Notes: generated by a model not told the origin, from the sequence alone. A DNA stretch of 64,000 nucleotides from Geothrix oryzisoli (GCF_022808865.1 NZ_JAKZLB010000001.1:981212-1045211), one strand, 5' to 3'. Counted from the stretch's first letter, positions 42,251 through 50,325 are shown. Translations and numbers: made by a program.

Positions 42251-42373
42251 GCCTAACCCCTAGCTCAACTCGGACCCCGCCTGCATCGCTTTCCGCATCT
42301 CCCGGCTTCTCGCGTCCTGGGCTCCGTTCAGCGTTTCGGTGCAGGCGCGGCCGCTTAGCTTCATTTGTCAGGT
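42251..42373 (+). other. attC-like recombination site 3, worn right end
   Basis: A 123-bp copy. R'' GCCTAAC (42251-42257) and the CTCAACTCGGACCCCGCC arm are intact, but the right core reads GTCAGGT (42367-42373) instead of GTTAGGC, and L' has changed to CCGCTTAGC. It is probably crippled for recombination. Confidence 0.82.
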
Positions 42374-42396
42374 GTGACTATCCTCCAGAGGTACAG

Positions 42397-42873
42397 ATGG
42401 ATCAGCAAGGCAACCCATATACGCCACCCACCAGCATGCTGACGGAGGGAGCCACGCTGGCACCTCTTCCCATTGAGCTGGTGGGATCGGGCACGAGATT
42501 CGCCAATTTTATGATTGATAATATTATTTGCTATACGCTTCAATTTTCCTTTGGTGCGGCCATCGTTCTGATCTTTAAAGCCGATGGGGCCAATCACCTA
42601 CAGACAGGCTGCATGGGAAGCCTCTATGGCATTCTTATTACCATCACTTATTACTCATTCATGGAATACAAGTTTGGATTCACGCTCGGCAAGCTTGTGA
42701 CCAAGACCCGCGTGGTGGATGAGACTGGCGGGCCCATTTCACTCGGCAAGGCGATTGGGCGGTCATTCTCGCGATACATCCCCTTCGAACCGTTCTCCTT
42801 CTTCGGGGCCGAGTCCCGTGGCTGGCATGACTCCATCTCGAAGACCTGCGTGGTGAAACGCTCGAACGCCTGA
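42397..42873 (+). CDS. Cassette gene 4: RDD-family membrane protein
   Basis: A 158-residue RDD protein, typically three membrane helices: about 42-62 (MIDNIICYTLQFSFGAAIVLIF) and 70-90 are clear, followed by FGFTLGKLVTKTRVVDETGGPISLGKAI, the usual RDD end. Some RDD proteins exchange sodium or proton. AGAGG precedes the ATG. Its TGA stop sits in GCCTGAC, a one-base variant of the R'' box, so this is the last and partly eroded cassette. Confidence 0.8.
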   Translation: MDQQGNPYTPPTSMLTEGATLAPLPIELVGSGTRFANFMIDNIICYTLQFSFGAAIVLIFKADGANHLQTGCMGSLYGILITITYYSFMEYKFGFTLGKLVTKTRVVDETGGPISLGKAIGRSFSRYIPFEPFSFFGAESRGWHDSISKTCVVKRSNA

Positions 42874-42890
42874 CCCCTTACGTTCTTCCG
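42869..42890 (+). other. Eroded attC remnant at the right end of the array
   Basis: GCCTGACCCCTTACG resembles the start of the three attC sites (GCCTAACCCCTAGC) but no right half follows. Chromosomal sequence without attC features begins within about 20 bases. Confidence 0.45.
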
Positions 42891-42937
42891 ATCCCACGCC
42901 CCCCGGGCATGGGCGAGGCAAATCCATTCCTTTCCCA

Positions 42938-42966
42938 ATCTGTGTCCATCCGCGTTCATCCGCGGC
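42938..42966. repeat. Short dispersed repeat
   Basis: TCTGTGTCCATCCGCGTTCA and the following bases belong to the same family as the inverted-sense motifs near 38826 and 39873 (GAGCCACG...CGGAT). Three related short intergenic copies are visible in the window. Confidence 0.45.
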
Positions 42967-42978
42967 TAATCCCTATTT

Positions 42979-45978
42979 TCACTGAACTTCGAACACCGCC
43001 AGCCCATCCTGCAAGGTCGTCTTCCCGCTGATGGAGACGATGTCGCCCACACGGAAGGGGCGCTGGCGGCGGCGGAGGGCGTCGGGGAAGGCGACGGCTT
43101 CGCAGAGGCCGGTTTCGTCCTCGAAGGTGACGAACTGCATGCGCTCGCCCTTCCCGGTGTTCACTTCCTTGTCGGCCACCACCAGGGCCCAGAAGCGGAG
43201 ATATCGTCCGGGGGTTCCACGCTCCGCTGCGCTGCGCGAACACCCCCGGGCCCCCGCGCCCGGGTCCGGCCAAGCCGTACCCGGGCTTCTCGCCCCCCCC
43301 ACATCCGCCACGCGGTCGGGGCCCCCGCCTTTGCGGACGCGGGAGAGGGCCGCGGGGTGGATCTCCAGGGTGAGGCCCATGGTCTGCAGCTCCAGGTCCG
43401 CGCGGTCGAAGGCGTCCGTGGGGCGCGGGCGCACGCCGGGGGGTACGCCGCCCAGGCGGGCCCACAGGAGGCGCGTGCGGTCGCCGTCGGGGGCCCAGCG
43501 GTCGAAGGCCCCGGCGGCGCAGAGGGCCTCGGCGGTGGTGACGGAGGGCTTCACCCGGCGCAGCAGGTCGTCCAGGTCCGCGAAGGGGCCCTGCTGCTCC
43601 CGGTTCTCCAGCAGCCGATGCACCTCGGGCGCCAGGGCGCCCTGCACCTGCATGAGGCCCACCCGCAGGGCCTGGTCGCCCTCGGCGCTGAAGGCCCAGG
43701 CGGAGGCGTTGGCGTCGGGGCCCCGCACCACCAGCCGGTGGCGGCGGGCGTCGCCCAGGTAGGCGATGGCGGGGTAGTAGCCGCCCTGGTTGGTGACGAC
43801 GGACGCGAAGAACACCGCCGGGTGGTGGGCCTTGATCCAGGCGCTCTCGAAGCTCACCTGGGCGTAGCTGGCGGAGTGCGGCTTGCAGAAGGAGTAGCCC
43901 TGGAAGGTGCGGATCATGTCCCAGGCCTCGTCCACCGTGGCCGGGCGCGCGCCGCGGGCCGCGCAGCCCGCGCGGAACCGCGCCTCGAAGTAGGGCAGCT
44001 TCTCCTCGCAGTCGGCCTTGCCCAGGAGCTTGCGGAGCTGGTCGGCCTCGTAGTGGCTCCAGCCCGCCAGTTCCACGCAGACCTTGATGACATCCTCCTG
44101 GTAGACCAGCACGCCGTAGCTCTCGGACAGCAGCTGGTTGAACACGGGGTCGCTGGGCTCCCAGACCTCGTCTCCCCGCGAACGCTTCACATAGCGGTCC
44201 ACCCAGCGGTAGGCGGCGGGACGGATGAGGCTGCTGTGGATCACCAGCGTCTCGAAGTCGCCCTTCGTCACCCGCTGCTGGAGCTGGCGCGTGGCGGGGC
44301 TCTCCACATAGAACACGCCGATGCTGTCGCCCCGGGCCAGCAGGGCCTGGGTGGCGGGGTCGTTGCGGGAGTGGTCGCCGGGATCGGCGGGCACGGCATC
44401 GCCCAGCACGGCGTAGGCATCGCGGATGACGGCGAGGCTGCGGTTCCCCAGGAGGTCGATCTTCACCAGGCCATAGTTCTCCACGCCGTCCTTGTCCCAG
44501 GTGGTGGTCGACACCTTGTCCTTGGCCGGCGCGGGCTGGAAGGCGGCGTGCTCCCAGAAGGGGCCGGGTGTGACGACGGTGCCGCCGGGATGCACGGAGA
44601 ACTGGTGGAAGTGGCCCTTCAGCGCCAGGGCCTGGCGCAGGATCGTGTCCCAGGCGGGGTTCTCGGCGGCGCGGACCAGGCCCCCTTCCCAGCCGCGGAC
44701 GTAGCGGGCCAGCTGCTTCAGCTCGCTGTCGGGCCGTCCGTGGGCCTGGGCCACGGCCCGCAGGGCGCCCTTGGCCTTGAAGAAGGCGTGGTTGGCCACC
44801 ATGGCCACGCGGTCGCGGCCGTAGCGCTCGAACACCTTCTGGATGACGTCCTCCCGCTCGTCCCAGGCGAAGTCGATGTCCATGTCCGGCGGGTCCCTGC
44901 GCTCCCTCGTGAGGAAGCGCTCGAACATGAGGTTCGTGGCCACGGGATCCACGTTGCTGAGGCCCAGGGCGTAGCTCACCAGGGAGGCCGCGCCGCTGCC
45001 CCGGCCGCAGATGCGGGGTTGCGCGCCCTGTGCGGCCCGCACGATGTCCTCCACCAGCAGGAAGTAGCGGGCGAACTTCAGCTCGGAGATGAGGTCCAGC
45101 TCCCGCTCCATGCGGGCGAGGATGTCCCCGCGGACCACCGGGAAGCGCCGTGCCACGCCCGCCCGCACCTTCCCGCGCAGGAGGGCGTCCAGGTCCGCGC
45201 CCTCGCGGTCCAGGGGATCGGCCAGCACCCACTCGCCCCAGTGGATGTTCCAACCCGAGATGCGCTCCAGCACGGCCGCCGTGGCCCGTTCCACCGCGGG
45301 CTCGCCGAAGGGGAAACGCGCCTCCCAGTCGGCGCGGGGCACGGCGGCCTCGGCGGAGTCCCACAGGGCCTCCGTGCGGATGAGCGTCGTCTGCCGGTCG
45401 ATGGCCCGCTTGAGGCGGTGCATCTCCAGGCCTTCGGCCGTGCGGAAGCGCAGCACCTGGGGCGCCACCACCTCCAGGCCCGCCGCCAGGGCCTTCCGCG
45501 CCTCCTGAACCCGGCGGGGATGGGCCAGGAGGGCACCATAGAGGCCTTCCCGCAGCAGCGCGTCCAGGCCCGCGAGGTCCTCGGCCAGCAGCACGCAGTC
45601 CCGAGGTGGCTCGGGCGCGCCCAGGCCCGGGATGTCGGGCCCCGGCGCCGCATCGTGGGCCTGGGCCGAGAGCAGGCGGTTCAGGGCCGCGTAGCCCGCA
45701 TCACTGAAGGGCAGCGCGCCGTACGCGTGGCCCCGCCAGGTGAAGCGGCTGCCCAGGTGCAGGCGGAAGCCCGTCCAGCGCGGGTCCGGCGGCAGGCCCT
45801 CCAGCTCGCGAGCCTTGTGGATCCACTCCAGCGTGTCCCGCAGCTTCGGATAGCCCGCCACCCCCCGGTCCCAGCAGACCAGGTCGCGGTAGCCCAGCTG
45901 GCGCGCCAGCGACAGCAGCTGCTTCGCCGGGTAGACGCCTTCACCTACAGAGAAATCGGAGATGCCGAGGGCGAACAT
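42979..45978 (-). CDS. dnaE2: Error-prone DNA polymerase III alpha subunit DnaE2-type
   Basis: A C-family polymerase of 999 residues, the catalytic part of the ImuB-DnaE2 translesion mutasome. The palm aspartates lie in PPDMDIDFAWDERED (about 360-373), and RICGRGSGAASLVSYALGL and VYQEDVIKV are typical. The PHP domain has lost its metal histidines (GISDFSVGEG instead of a VHSDYS-type start). The C-terminal OB fold (about 940-999) is present. Residues about 893-924 look like an in-frame insertion in the linker before the OB fold. ATG 45978 starts the recognisable PHP-like region; the true start could be slightly upstream. Confidence 0.88.
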   Translation of the reverse strand: MFALGISDFSVGEGVYPAKQLLSLARQLGYRDLVCWDRGVAGYPKLRDTLEWIHKARELEGLPPDPRWTGFRLHLGSRFTWRGHAYGALPFSDAGYAALNRLLSAQAHDAAPGPDIPGLGAPEPPRDCVLLAEDLAGLDALLREGLYGALLAHPRRVQEARKALAAGLEVVAPQVLRFRTAEGLEMHRLKRAIDRQTTLIRTEALWDSAEAAVPRADWEARFPFGEPAVERATAAVLERISGWNIHWGEWVLADPLDREGADLDALLRGKVRAGVARRFPVVRGDILARMERELDLISELKFARYFLLVEDIVRAAQGAQPRICGRGSGAASLVSYALGLSNVDPVATNLMFERFLTRERRDPPDMDIDFAWDEREDVIQKVFERYGRDRVAMVANHAFFKAKGALRAVAQAHGRPDSELKQLARYVRGWEGGLVRAAENPAWDTILRQALALKGHFHQFSVHPGGTVVTPGPFWEHAAFQPAPAKDKVSTTTWDKDGVENYGLVKIDLLGNRSLAVIRDAYAVLGDAVPADPGDHSRNDPATQALLARGDSIGVFYVESPATRQLQQRVTKGDFETLVIHSSLIRPAAYRWVDRYVKRSRGDEVWEPSDPVFNQLLSESYGVLVYQEDVIKVCVELAGWSHYEADQLRKLLGKADCEEKLPYFEARFRAGCAARGARPATVDEAWDMIRTFQGYSFCKPHSASYAQVSFESAWIKAHHPAVFFASVVTNQGGYYPAIAYLGDARRHRLVVRGPDANASAWAFSAEGDQALRVGLMQVQGALAPEVHRLLENREQQGPFADLDDLLRRVKPSVTTAEALCAAGAFDRWAPDGDRTRLLWARLGGVPPGVRPRPTDAFDRADLELQTMGLTLEIHPAALSRVRKGGGPDRVADVGGARSPGTAWPDPGAGARGCSRSAAERGTPGRYLRFWALVVADKEVNTGKGERMQFVTFEDETGLCEAVAFPDALRRRQRPFRVGDIVSISGKTTLQDGLAVFEVQ
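43207..43300. repeat. GC-rich palindrome-bearing insertion inside dnaE2
   Basis: About 94 bases with inverted blocks (CCCGGGCCCCCGCGCCCGGG, then CCGTACCCGGG) encode an atypical stretch that reads ARSPGTAWPDPGAGARGCSR. Homologues go directly from the Arg/Gly linker to the RYxRFWALVV region. The frame is kept. It looks like a mobile intragenic repeat. Confidence 0.5.
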
Positions 45979-46002
45979 GGGGAGGCATATCCAGAGGAGA
46001 AA

Positions 46003-46088
46003 GGATCTCCACGAAGGACGCGAAGCAAAGAACAAGGGCACGAATCACGCTTGGTGTCCTTCGTGCTCTTCTTCCTTCGTGGAGATCT
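46003..46088. repeat. Imperfect inverted repeat between dnaE2 and DUF2442-HTH gene
   Basis: GGATCTCCACGAAGGA at the left (46003-46018) faces TCCTTCGTGGAGATCT at the right (46073-46088). Internal motifs (CACGAA..., GTCCTTCGTG) echo the arms. It is typical of dispersed CCACGAAGGACACGAAG-type intergenic elements. Confidence 0.6.
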
Positions 46089-46105
46089 TTTTGATGGAGA
46101 GGGAT

Positions 46106-46567
46106 TCAGGGCTGCCAGTCGTGGGGCAGGCCGCAGGCGTCGAGGACAGCTTGGAGGTAGGGGGTGCCGATGCGCAGGGCGCCCCGCTCGGCAAGGCTTA
46201 CGAGAGCCTGGGAGCGGCCCATCCGCAGGGCGAGCTGGGCTTGGGTGAGTCCGGCCTGGCGTCGGGCCGCCCGCAGGCGCGGGGCCAGGGCCCTGGCCCG
46301 GGCATCCGCTTCCGGCGCGCGGCGGCCCTCCAGCAGCCCCTCGACGGAAAGATCCTCGTCCAGGCGGGGCCAGTGGATGCCCGTGCCGCGCCCGATGAGG
46401 CGCCAGTCCGCCAGATCCTCGGCGGAGGCTGCCGCCAATCGGGGGAAGAAGGCCAGCGGACAGGCCAGTTCCCGGCCGTCCTGAAGCTGGACGACCAGGC
46501 GCCCGCGCTCGAACCAGAGGTGCGTGGCTCGGGGCTCGGGATGATCAGGGTGGGCCGAAGTGCTCAT
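46106..46567 (-). CDS. DUF2442 and XRE-type helix-turn-helix protein
   Basis: A 153-residue protein. Residues about 15-80 resemble DUF2442 (RLVVQLQDGRELACPLAFFPRL, GTGIHWPRLDEDLSVEGLLEG) and residues about 95-150 form an XRE/HTH_3 domain (LRAARRQAGLTQAQLALRMGRSQALVSLAERG). It overlaps the upstream DUF4160 gene by 23 bases. DUF4160/DUF2442 pairs are common small mobile modules thought to behave like toxin-antitoxin systems; the HTH suggests this is the antitoxin/repressor (an inference). Confidence 0.82.
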   Translation of the reverse strand: MSTSAHPDHPEPRATHLWFERGRLVVQLQDGRELACPLAFFPRLAAASAEDLADWRLIGRGTGIHWPRLDEDLSVEGLLEGRRAPEADARARALAPRLRAARRQAGLTQAQLALRMGRSQALVSLAERGALRIGTPYLQAVLDACGLPHDWQP

Positions 46568-46787
46568 GCCACGCCTCTAGGAAATGGTCACGGTGGACAA
46601 GGACGATGGCCGCCGCCCGCTGGAGGTCCCGAGGTGGAAAGCCTCCGGAATCCGCGATGGACGCATCGTGGAGCCACAGTTTGGCGATGGCGTCGTCGCG
46701 CTCGACATGGACATGGGGCGGCTCACGGGGTTCATGGCTGTAGAAGAAGAACCGGAAGGGCCCTTCCCGGTGGACGGTGGGGGTCAT
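46545..46787 (-). CDS. DUF4160 protein
   Basis: An 80-residue protein with the DUF4160 signature: PFRFFFYSHEPREPPHVHVERDDAIAKLWL near the N-terminus and HRDHFLEAWHEHF at the end. GGAGACCCC precedes the ATG. It is always seen with a DUF2442 partner, which overlaps here. Possible toxin component; the activity is not established. Confidence 0.82.
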   Translation of the reverse strand: MTPTVHREGPFRFFFYSHEPREPPHVHVERDDAIAKLWLHDASIADSGGFPPRDLQRAAAIVLVHRDHFLEAWHEHFGPP

Positions 46788-46799
46788 GGGGTCTCCACA

Positions 46800-46818
46800 A
46801 ATATTAGGCTAATATTAG
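46800..46818 (-). promoter_or_regulatory. Candidate operator of the DUF4160/DUF2442 module
   Basis: A direct repeat AATATTAG (46800-46807 and 46811-46818) containing a palindrome CTAATATTAG (46809-46818). It sits 13-31 bases upstream of the DUF4160 ATG and overlaps the imuB stop. It is AT-rich in a GC-rich genome and is suited to an XRE repressor. Confidence 0.5.
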
Positions 46819-47957
46819 ATTGTTTCAACACAAACCTGCCCCATCCACCCCGGCAGGACGGCGCGGTCGGGGAAGCGTCGGCGGAGCCGGGCGAGGACGG
46901 GCTCAAGGCGTTCGAGCTTCTCGTTCCGGGGATCCTCGAAGAGGGCCCGCTCGCGGCCCAGGCCCCAGGCCAGGCGCAGTTCCACCTCGCGCACGAGGAG
47001 GCGGCGGGTGGCCAGGGCCAGGAAGGCCTGCTGGAGGCGGCGGGCCAGGACCAGGGGCGGCGCCAGGAGGTCCTCGGGCGAGGCCCGCCAGGTGTGGGGC
47101 TCGCCGTCCACATCCCACCAGCGCAGGGCCAGCGTGCGGGGATGGCGGGGATCGGACCAGAGCCAGTCCAGGCAGCGGGCGGCCAGGGCCACCTCCTCGG
47201 GCAGGCGGGGGGGCTGGAGGCGCCAGCCGTGGCGGGCGTGGCCGGGGCGCTCGGTGAGCAGGGGCAGGCGCGGCCGGTCCTCGCCCCGCGCCCGGGCCCG
47301 CAGGTCCGGCGCCAGCTTGGGGTTCGTCAACTCCACCAGCACCGGCAGGGGCACGGGCTGGAGGTCGCCGAAGGCCCGCAGGCCCAGGCGGTGGAAGCGG
47401 TCGTGCAGGCGCGGGGGCAGGTCCGGCAGGCGGCGCAGGGGCTGGGGGGCCAGGAAGGTGGCCTCGGCCCCCTCCCCCACCCGCTCCAGCTCATGTTCGG
47501 CCCGGGCGGCCAGCTGCGCGGCGGTGGCACTGAGAGACAGACCCCCATGGCTGGCCCAGCCGTGGCGCTCGGCCAGTTCCCGGCGGATGCGCTCGGCGGT
47601 GTCCGCCAGGGGCCCGAAGAGCCGCTGGGTGCCCTGGAGCTCCACCAGGGCTTCGCCCAGGCGGCCCAGCTGACCCTGGGGCGTCCAGTGCTGGAGGAGG
47701 CCCCCCAGGTCGGCCTGGGCTTCCCACCAGACCTGGGGCGAGGGGTCCAGCACCCGCAGGCCCGGGGCCCGCCGCAGGGCCTGGTCCAGGGGCAGGCCGG
47801 GCCCCAGGCCCTCGGCCCGGCCCAGGCGGTTCACGAACCAGAGGGTGGGCGAACGCGGGCTTTCGGGATTGAGGAAGGCGAGCGGCCGGTCCCGCAGCGC
47901 CCCGTCCCGCCCGCAGGCCAGCTGGAACGGCAGTTCGGGAACCCACATCGCCAGCAC
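46815..47957 (-). CDS. imuB: Y-family-like protein ImuB
   Basis: A catalytically inactive Y-family homologue of 380 residues that recruits DnaE2 to the sliding clamp during SOS mutagenesis. It reads LAMWVPELPFQLACG at the N-terminus, then GLGPGLPLDQALRRAPGLRVLDP and ELQGTQRLFGPLADTAERIRREL, as in ImuB, and lacks the acidic catalytic pairs of DinB. GTG 47957 lies 5 bases after AGGAGG and is a better start than the ATG at 47948. dnaE2 follows, interrupted by a two-gene module; no imuA is present. Confidence 0.83.
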   Translation of the reverse strand: MLAMWVPELPFQLACGRDGALRDRPLAFLNPESPRSPTLWFVNRLGRAEGLGPGLPLDQALRRAPGLRVLDPSPQVWWEAQADLGGLLQHWTPQGQLGRLGEALVELQGTQRLFGPLADTAERIRRELAERHGWASHGGLSLSATAAQLAARAEHELERVGEGAEATFLAPQPLRRLPDLPPRLHDRFHRLGLRAFGDLQPVPLPVLVELTNPKLAPDLRARARGEDRPRLPLLTERPGHARHGWRLQPPRLPEEVALAARCLDWLWSDPRHPRTLALRWWDVDGEPHTWRASPEDLLAPPLVLARRLQQAFLALATRRLLVREVELRLAWGLGRERALFEDPRNEKLERLEPVLARLRRRFPDRAVLPGWMGQVCVETI

Positions 47958-47978
47958 CGGATCCTCCTGGGGGATCCA

Positions 47979-48006
47979 AGTATGGCGAATTTTTAGCGAA
48001 AAACAA
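47979..48006 (-). promoter_or_regulatory. Possible imuB promoter with direct repeat
   Basis: On the minus strand TTGTTT (48001-48006) and CATACT (47979-47984) are 16 bases apart, with a direct repeat TTCGC-N6-TTCGC filling the spacer. The position suits control of a damage-induced gene by a repressor such as LexA, but the motif does not match a LexA box I can name. Confidence 0.35.
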
Positions 48007-48007
48007 G

Positions 48008-48442
48008 CTACATCTGGAACCGGTGCGTGCACTCCACCCAGCTCTCGGACCCGTCCTTGTAGCGCTCGCGCTTCCAGATGGGCACGCGCTGCTTGATCTC
48101 GTCCATGATCCAGGCGGCGGCCTGGAAGCTCTCGGCGCGGTGGGCGCTGCTGGTGGCCACGATGACGGCGGCCTCGGTGAGGGGCACGACGCCGATGCGG
48201 TGGTGGATGGCGCAACGGGTGAGGCCGTAGCGCTCGATGGCCTTCTCGCGCAGGAGGCCCAGCTCCTTCTCCGCCATGGGAGCGTAGGCCTCGTAGGCCA
48301 GCTCCAGCACAGGGCGGCCTTCATGGTGGTCCCGGGCCCGGCCTTCGAAGAGGACGAGGGCCCCGGCATGGGGGTCCTCCATGACATTTCGTAAAGCCAT
48401 CCCGTCCAACGGGGCTTCCTGAACCGATATCCAGGGAATCAT
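48008..48442 (-). CDS. moaE: Molybdopterin synthase catalytic subunit MoaE
   Basis: A 144-residue enzyme that, with MoaD-thiocarboxylate, inserts sulfur into precursor Z. Typical blocks are GALVLFEGRARDH, LELAYEAYAPMAEKEL, CAIHHRIGVVPL and the C-terminal VPIWKRERYKDGSESWVE. ATG 48442 follows GGAGAGAGG. No moaD, moaA or moaC is in the window. Confidence 0.92.
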   Translation of the reverse strand: MIPWISVQEAPLDGMALRNVMEDPHAGALVLFEGRARDHHEGRPVLELAYEAYAPMAEKELGLLREKAIERYGLTRCAIHHRIGVVPLTEAAVIVATSSAHRAESFQAAAWIMDEIKQRVPIWKRERYKDGSESWVECTHRFQM

Positions 48443-48504
48443 GCGTGCCTCTCTCCGCTCCAGACCCAACCATACATTGAATACGACATCCTTGAGGGCC
48501 CGCC

Positions 48505-49845
48505 ATGACCAGTCCGCACGTTGATCCGAACACCGTCTTCGACACCCTGGGCCGCCACATGCTGGTGGACGGGTTCCACCTGGTCATGGACCTGGAGAAA
48601 TCCCACGGTTCCTGGATCGTGGATGCCCGCGATGGTCGCAAGTACCTGGATTTCTACACGTTCTTCGCCACCACACCCCTGGGCCACAACCACCCCCGCC
48701 TGCGGGAGCCGGAATTCGTCCAGCACCTGGGCGAGATCGCCGTCAACAAGCCGGCCAACTCGGACATCTACACCACGGCCTTCGCGGAGTGGGTGGAGGC
48801 CTTCGGCACCCACGCGGCGCCGGACTACCTGCCCCACCTGTTCTGGATCGACGGCGGCGCCCTGGCGGTGGAGAACGCCCTCAAGGCCGCCTTCGACTGG
48901 AAGGTGCGCAAGAACCTGGCGGCGGGCAAGGGCGAGAAGGGGTCGCAGGTCATCCACTTCCGCGAGGCCTTCCACGGCCGCAGCGGCTACACCCTGAGCC
49001 TCACGAACACGGCCGACCCCCGCAAACACCAGTATTTCCCCAAGTTCCCCTGGCCCCGGGTGCCGAACCCCAAGCTGACCTTCCCCATGGACCTGGCCCA
49101 GATCGAGGCGGCGGAAGCCGAGTCCATCGCCGCCATCGAGGCTGCCGTGGCCAAGGATCCGGATGACATCGCCTGCCTCATCGTCGAGCCCATCCAGGGC
49201 GAGGGCGGCGACAACCACTTCCGGGGCGAATTCCTGAAGAAACTCCGCATGCTGGCGGATCGTCACGATTTCCTGCTGATCTTCGACGAAGTGCAAACGG
49301 GCTTTGGCGCCACGGGCAAGTGGTGGGCCCACCAGTGGTTCGACGTGCAGCCTGACATCATCGCCTTCGGCAAGAAGGCCCAGACCTGCGGCATCGCCGC
49401 GGGCCGGCGGCTCGATGAAGTGGAGGGCGTCTTCAAGGTGCCCAGCCGCATCAACAGCACCTGGGGCGGCAACCTGGTGGACATGGTGCGCGGCACGCGC
49501 ATCATCGACGTCATCCGCGAGGAGAACCTGCTGGAGCACGGCGTGAAGCAGGGCGAGCGCCTGCTCAAGGGCCTGCAGGAGATCCACCGCGACTTCCCCG
49601 AGCTCACCGCGAATCCCCGCGGCCGCGGCCTCTTCTGCGCCCTGGACATCGCCACGCCGGAGCTGCGCAACGCCGTGGTGGCCAAGGGCCACGAGCTGGG
49701 CATGATGATCCTCTCCACGGGCTTCAAGGGCCTGCGCTTCCGTCCCGCCATGAACCTCCGCACGGAGGACCTGGACCTGGGCGTGGAGCTGCTGCGCAAG
49801 GCCGTGGCCACCGTGGCGGCCGCTTCGCCTACTCTGGTGGGATGA
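48505..49845 (+). CDS. lat: L-lysine 6-aminotransferase
   Basis: Class III PLP-dependent aminotransferase of 446 residues that moves the epsilon-amino group of lysine to 2-oxoglutarate, giving 2-aminoadipate semialdehyde. Characteristic segments are [58 protein letters not shown], the PLP lysine in [10 protein letters not shown] (290 or 291) and [21 protein letters not shown] precedes the ATG. Stop overlaps the rnhA start (ATGA). Confidence 0.9.
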   Translation: MTSPHVDPNTVFDTLGRHMLVDGFHLVMDLEKSHGSWIVDARDGRKYLDFYTFFATTPLGHNHPRLREPEFVQHLGEIAVNKPANSDIYTTAFAEWVEAFGTHAAPDYLPHLFWIDGGALAVENALKAAFDWKVRKNLAAGKGEKGSQVIHFREAFHGRSGYTLSLTNTADPRKHQYFPKFPWPRVPNPKLTFPMDLAQIEAAEAESIAAIEAAVAKDPDDIACLIVEPIQGEGGDNHFRGEFLKKLRMLADRHDFLLIFDEVQTGFGATGKWWAHQWFDVQPDIIAFGKKAQTCGIAAGRRLDEVEGVFKVPSRINSTWGGNLVDMVRGTRIIDVIREENLLEHGVKQGERLLKGLQEIHRDFPELTANPRGRGLFCALDIATPELRNAVVAKGHELGMMILSTGFKGLRFRPAMNLRTEDLDLGVELLRKAVATVAAASPTLVG

Positions 49846-50285
49846 AGATCGAGCTCTACTGCGACGGTGCGTGTCTGGGGAACCCTGGTCCGGGTGGCTG
49901 GGGGTACCTGCTGCGGGTGCACCTCGCCGGCGGCATCCAGGAGAAGGAAGGTTCGGGCCCCGAGGCGGACACCACCAACAACCGCATGGAGCTGACGGCC
50001 GCCATCCGCGGCCTGGAGGCGCTCACCAAGCCCTGCCAGGTGCTGCTCCAGAGCGACAGCCAGTATGTGGTGAAGGGCATCACCTCCTGGCTGAAGGACT
50101 GGAAGCGGCGCGGCTGGAAGAAGGCGGACGGCAAGCCCGTGCTCAACGCGGACCTGTGGCAGGCCCTGGACGCGCAGCTGGCGCGGCACCATGTGGAGGC
50201 CCGCTGGGTGAAGGGCCACGCGGGCCATGCGGAGAACGAGCGGGTGGACCGCCTGGCGAACGCGGCGGCGCAGTCCCTGACGTGA
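49842..50285 (+). CDS. rnhA: Ribonuclease HI
   Basis: A 147-residue RNase H that removes RNA from RNA-DNA hybrids. The catalytic acids are D8 ([14 protein letters not shown]), E50 (NNRMELTAA), D72 ([11 protein letters not shown]) and D137 (NERVDRLAN), with H127 in [10 protein letters not shown]. The insertion [16 protein letters not shown] is the basic handle region of E. coli-type enzymes. Confidence 0.95.
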   Translation: MKIELYCDGACLGNPGPGGWGYLLRVHLAGGIQEKEGSGPEADTTNNRMELTAAIRGLEALTKPCQVLLQSDSQYVVKGITSWLKDWKRRGWKKADGKPVLNADLWQALDAQLARHHVEARWVKGHAGHAENERVDRLANAAAQSLT

Positions 50286-50310
50286 AACGGGCCCCGAAGG
50301 GCCCGTTTCA
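50283..50310. terminator. Bidirectional terminator between rnhA and the pseudokinase-TonB gene
   Basis: TGAAACGGGCCC, a CGAA loop, and GGGCCCGTTTCA form a perfect 12-bp hairpin with A- and T-runs in the arms. It starts at the rnhA stop codon and separates two convergent genes. Confidence 0.8.
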
Positions 50311-50325
50311 GGGATGTCCGAGCGG

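Noticed and set aside
43357..46248. A 963-codon plus-strand open frame opposite dnaE2
   Set aside because: The minus strand encodes an alignable DNA polymerase; the plus-strand product is low-complexity.
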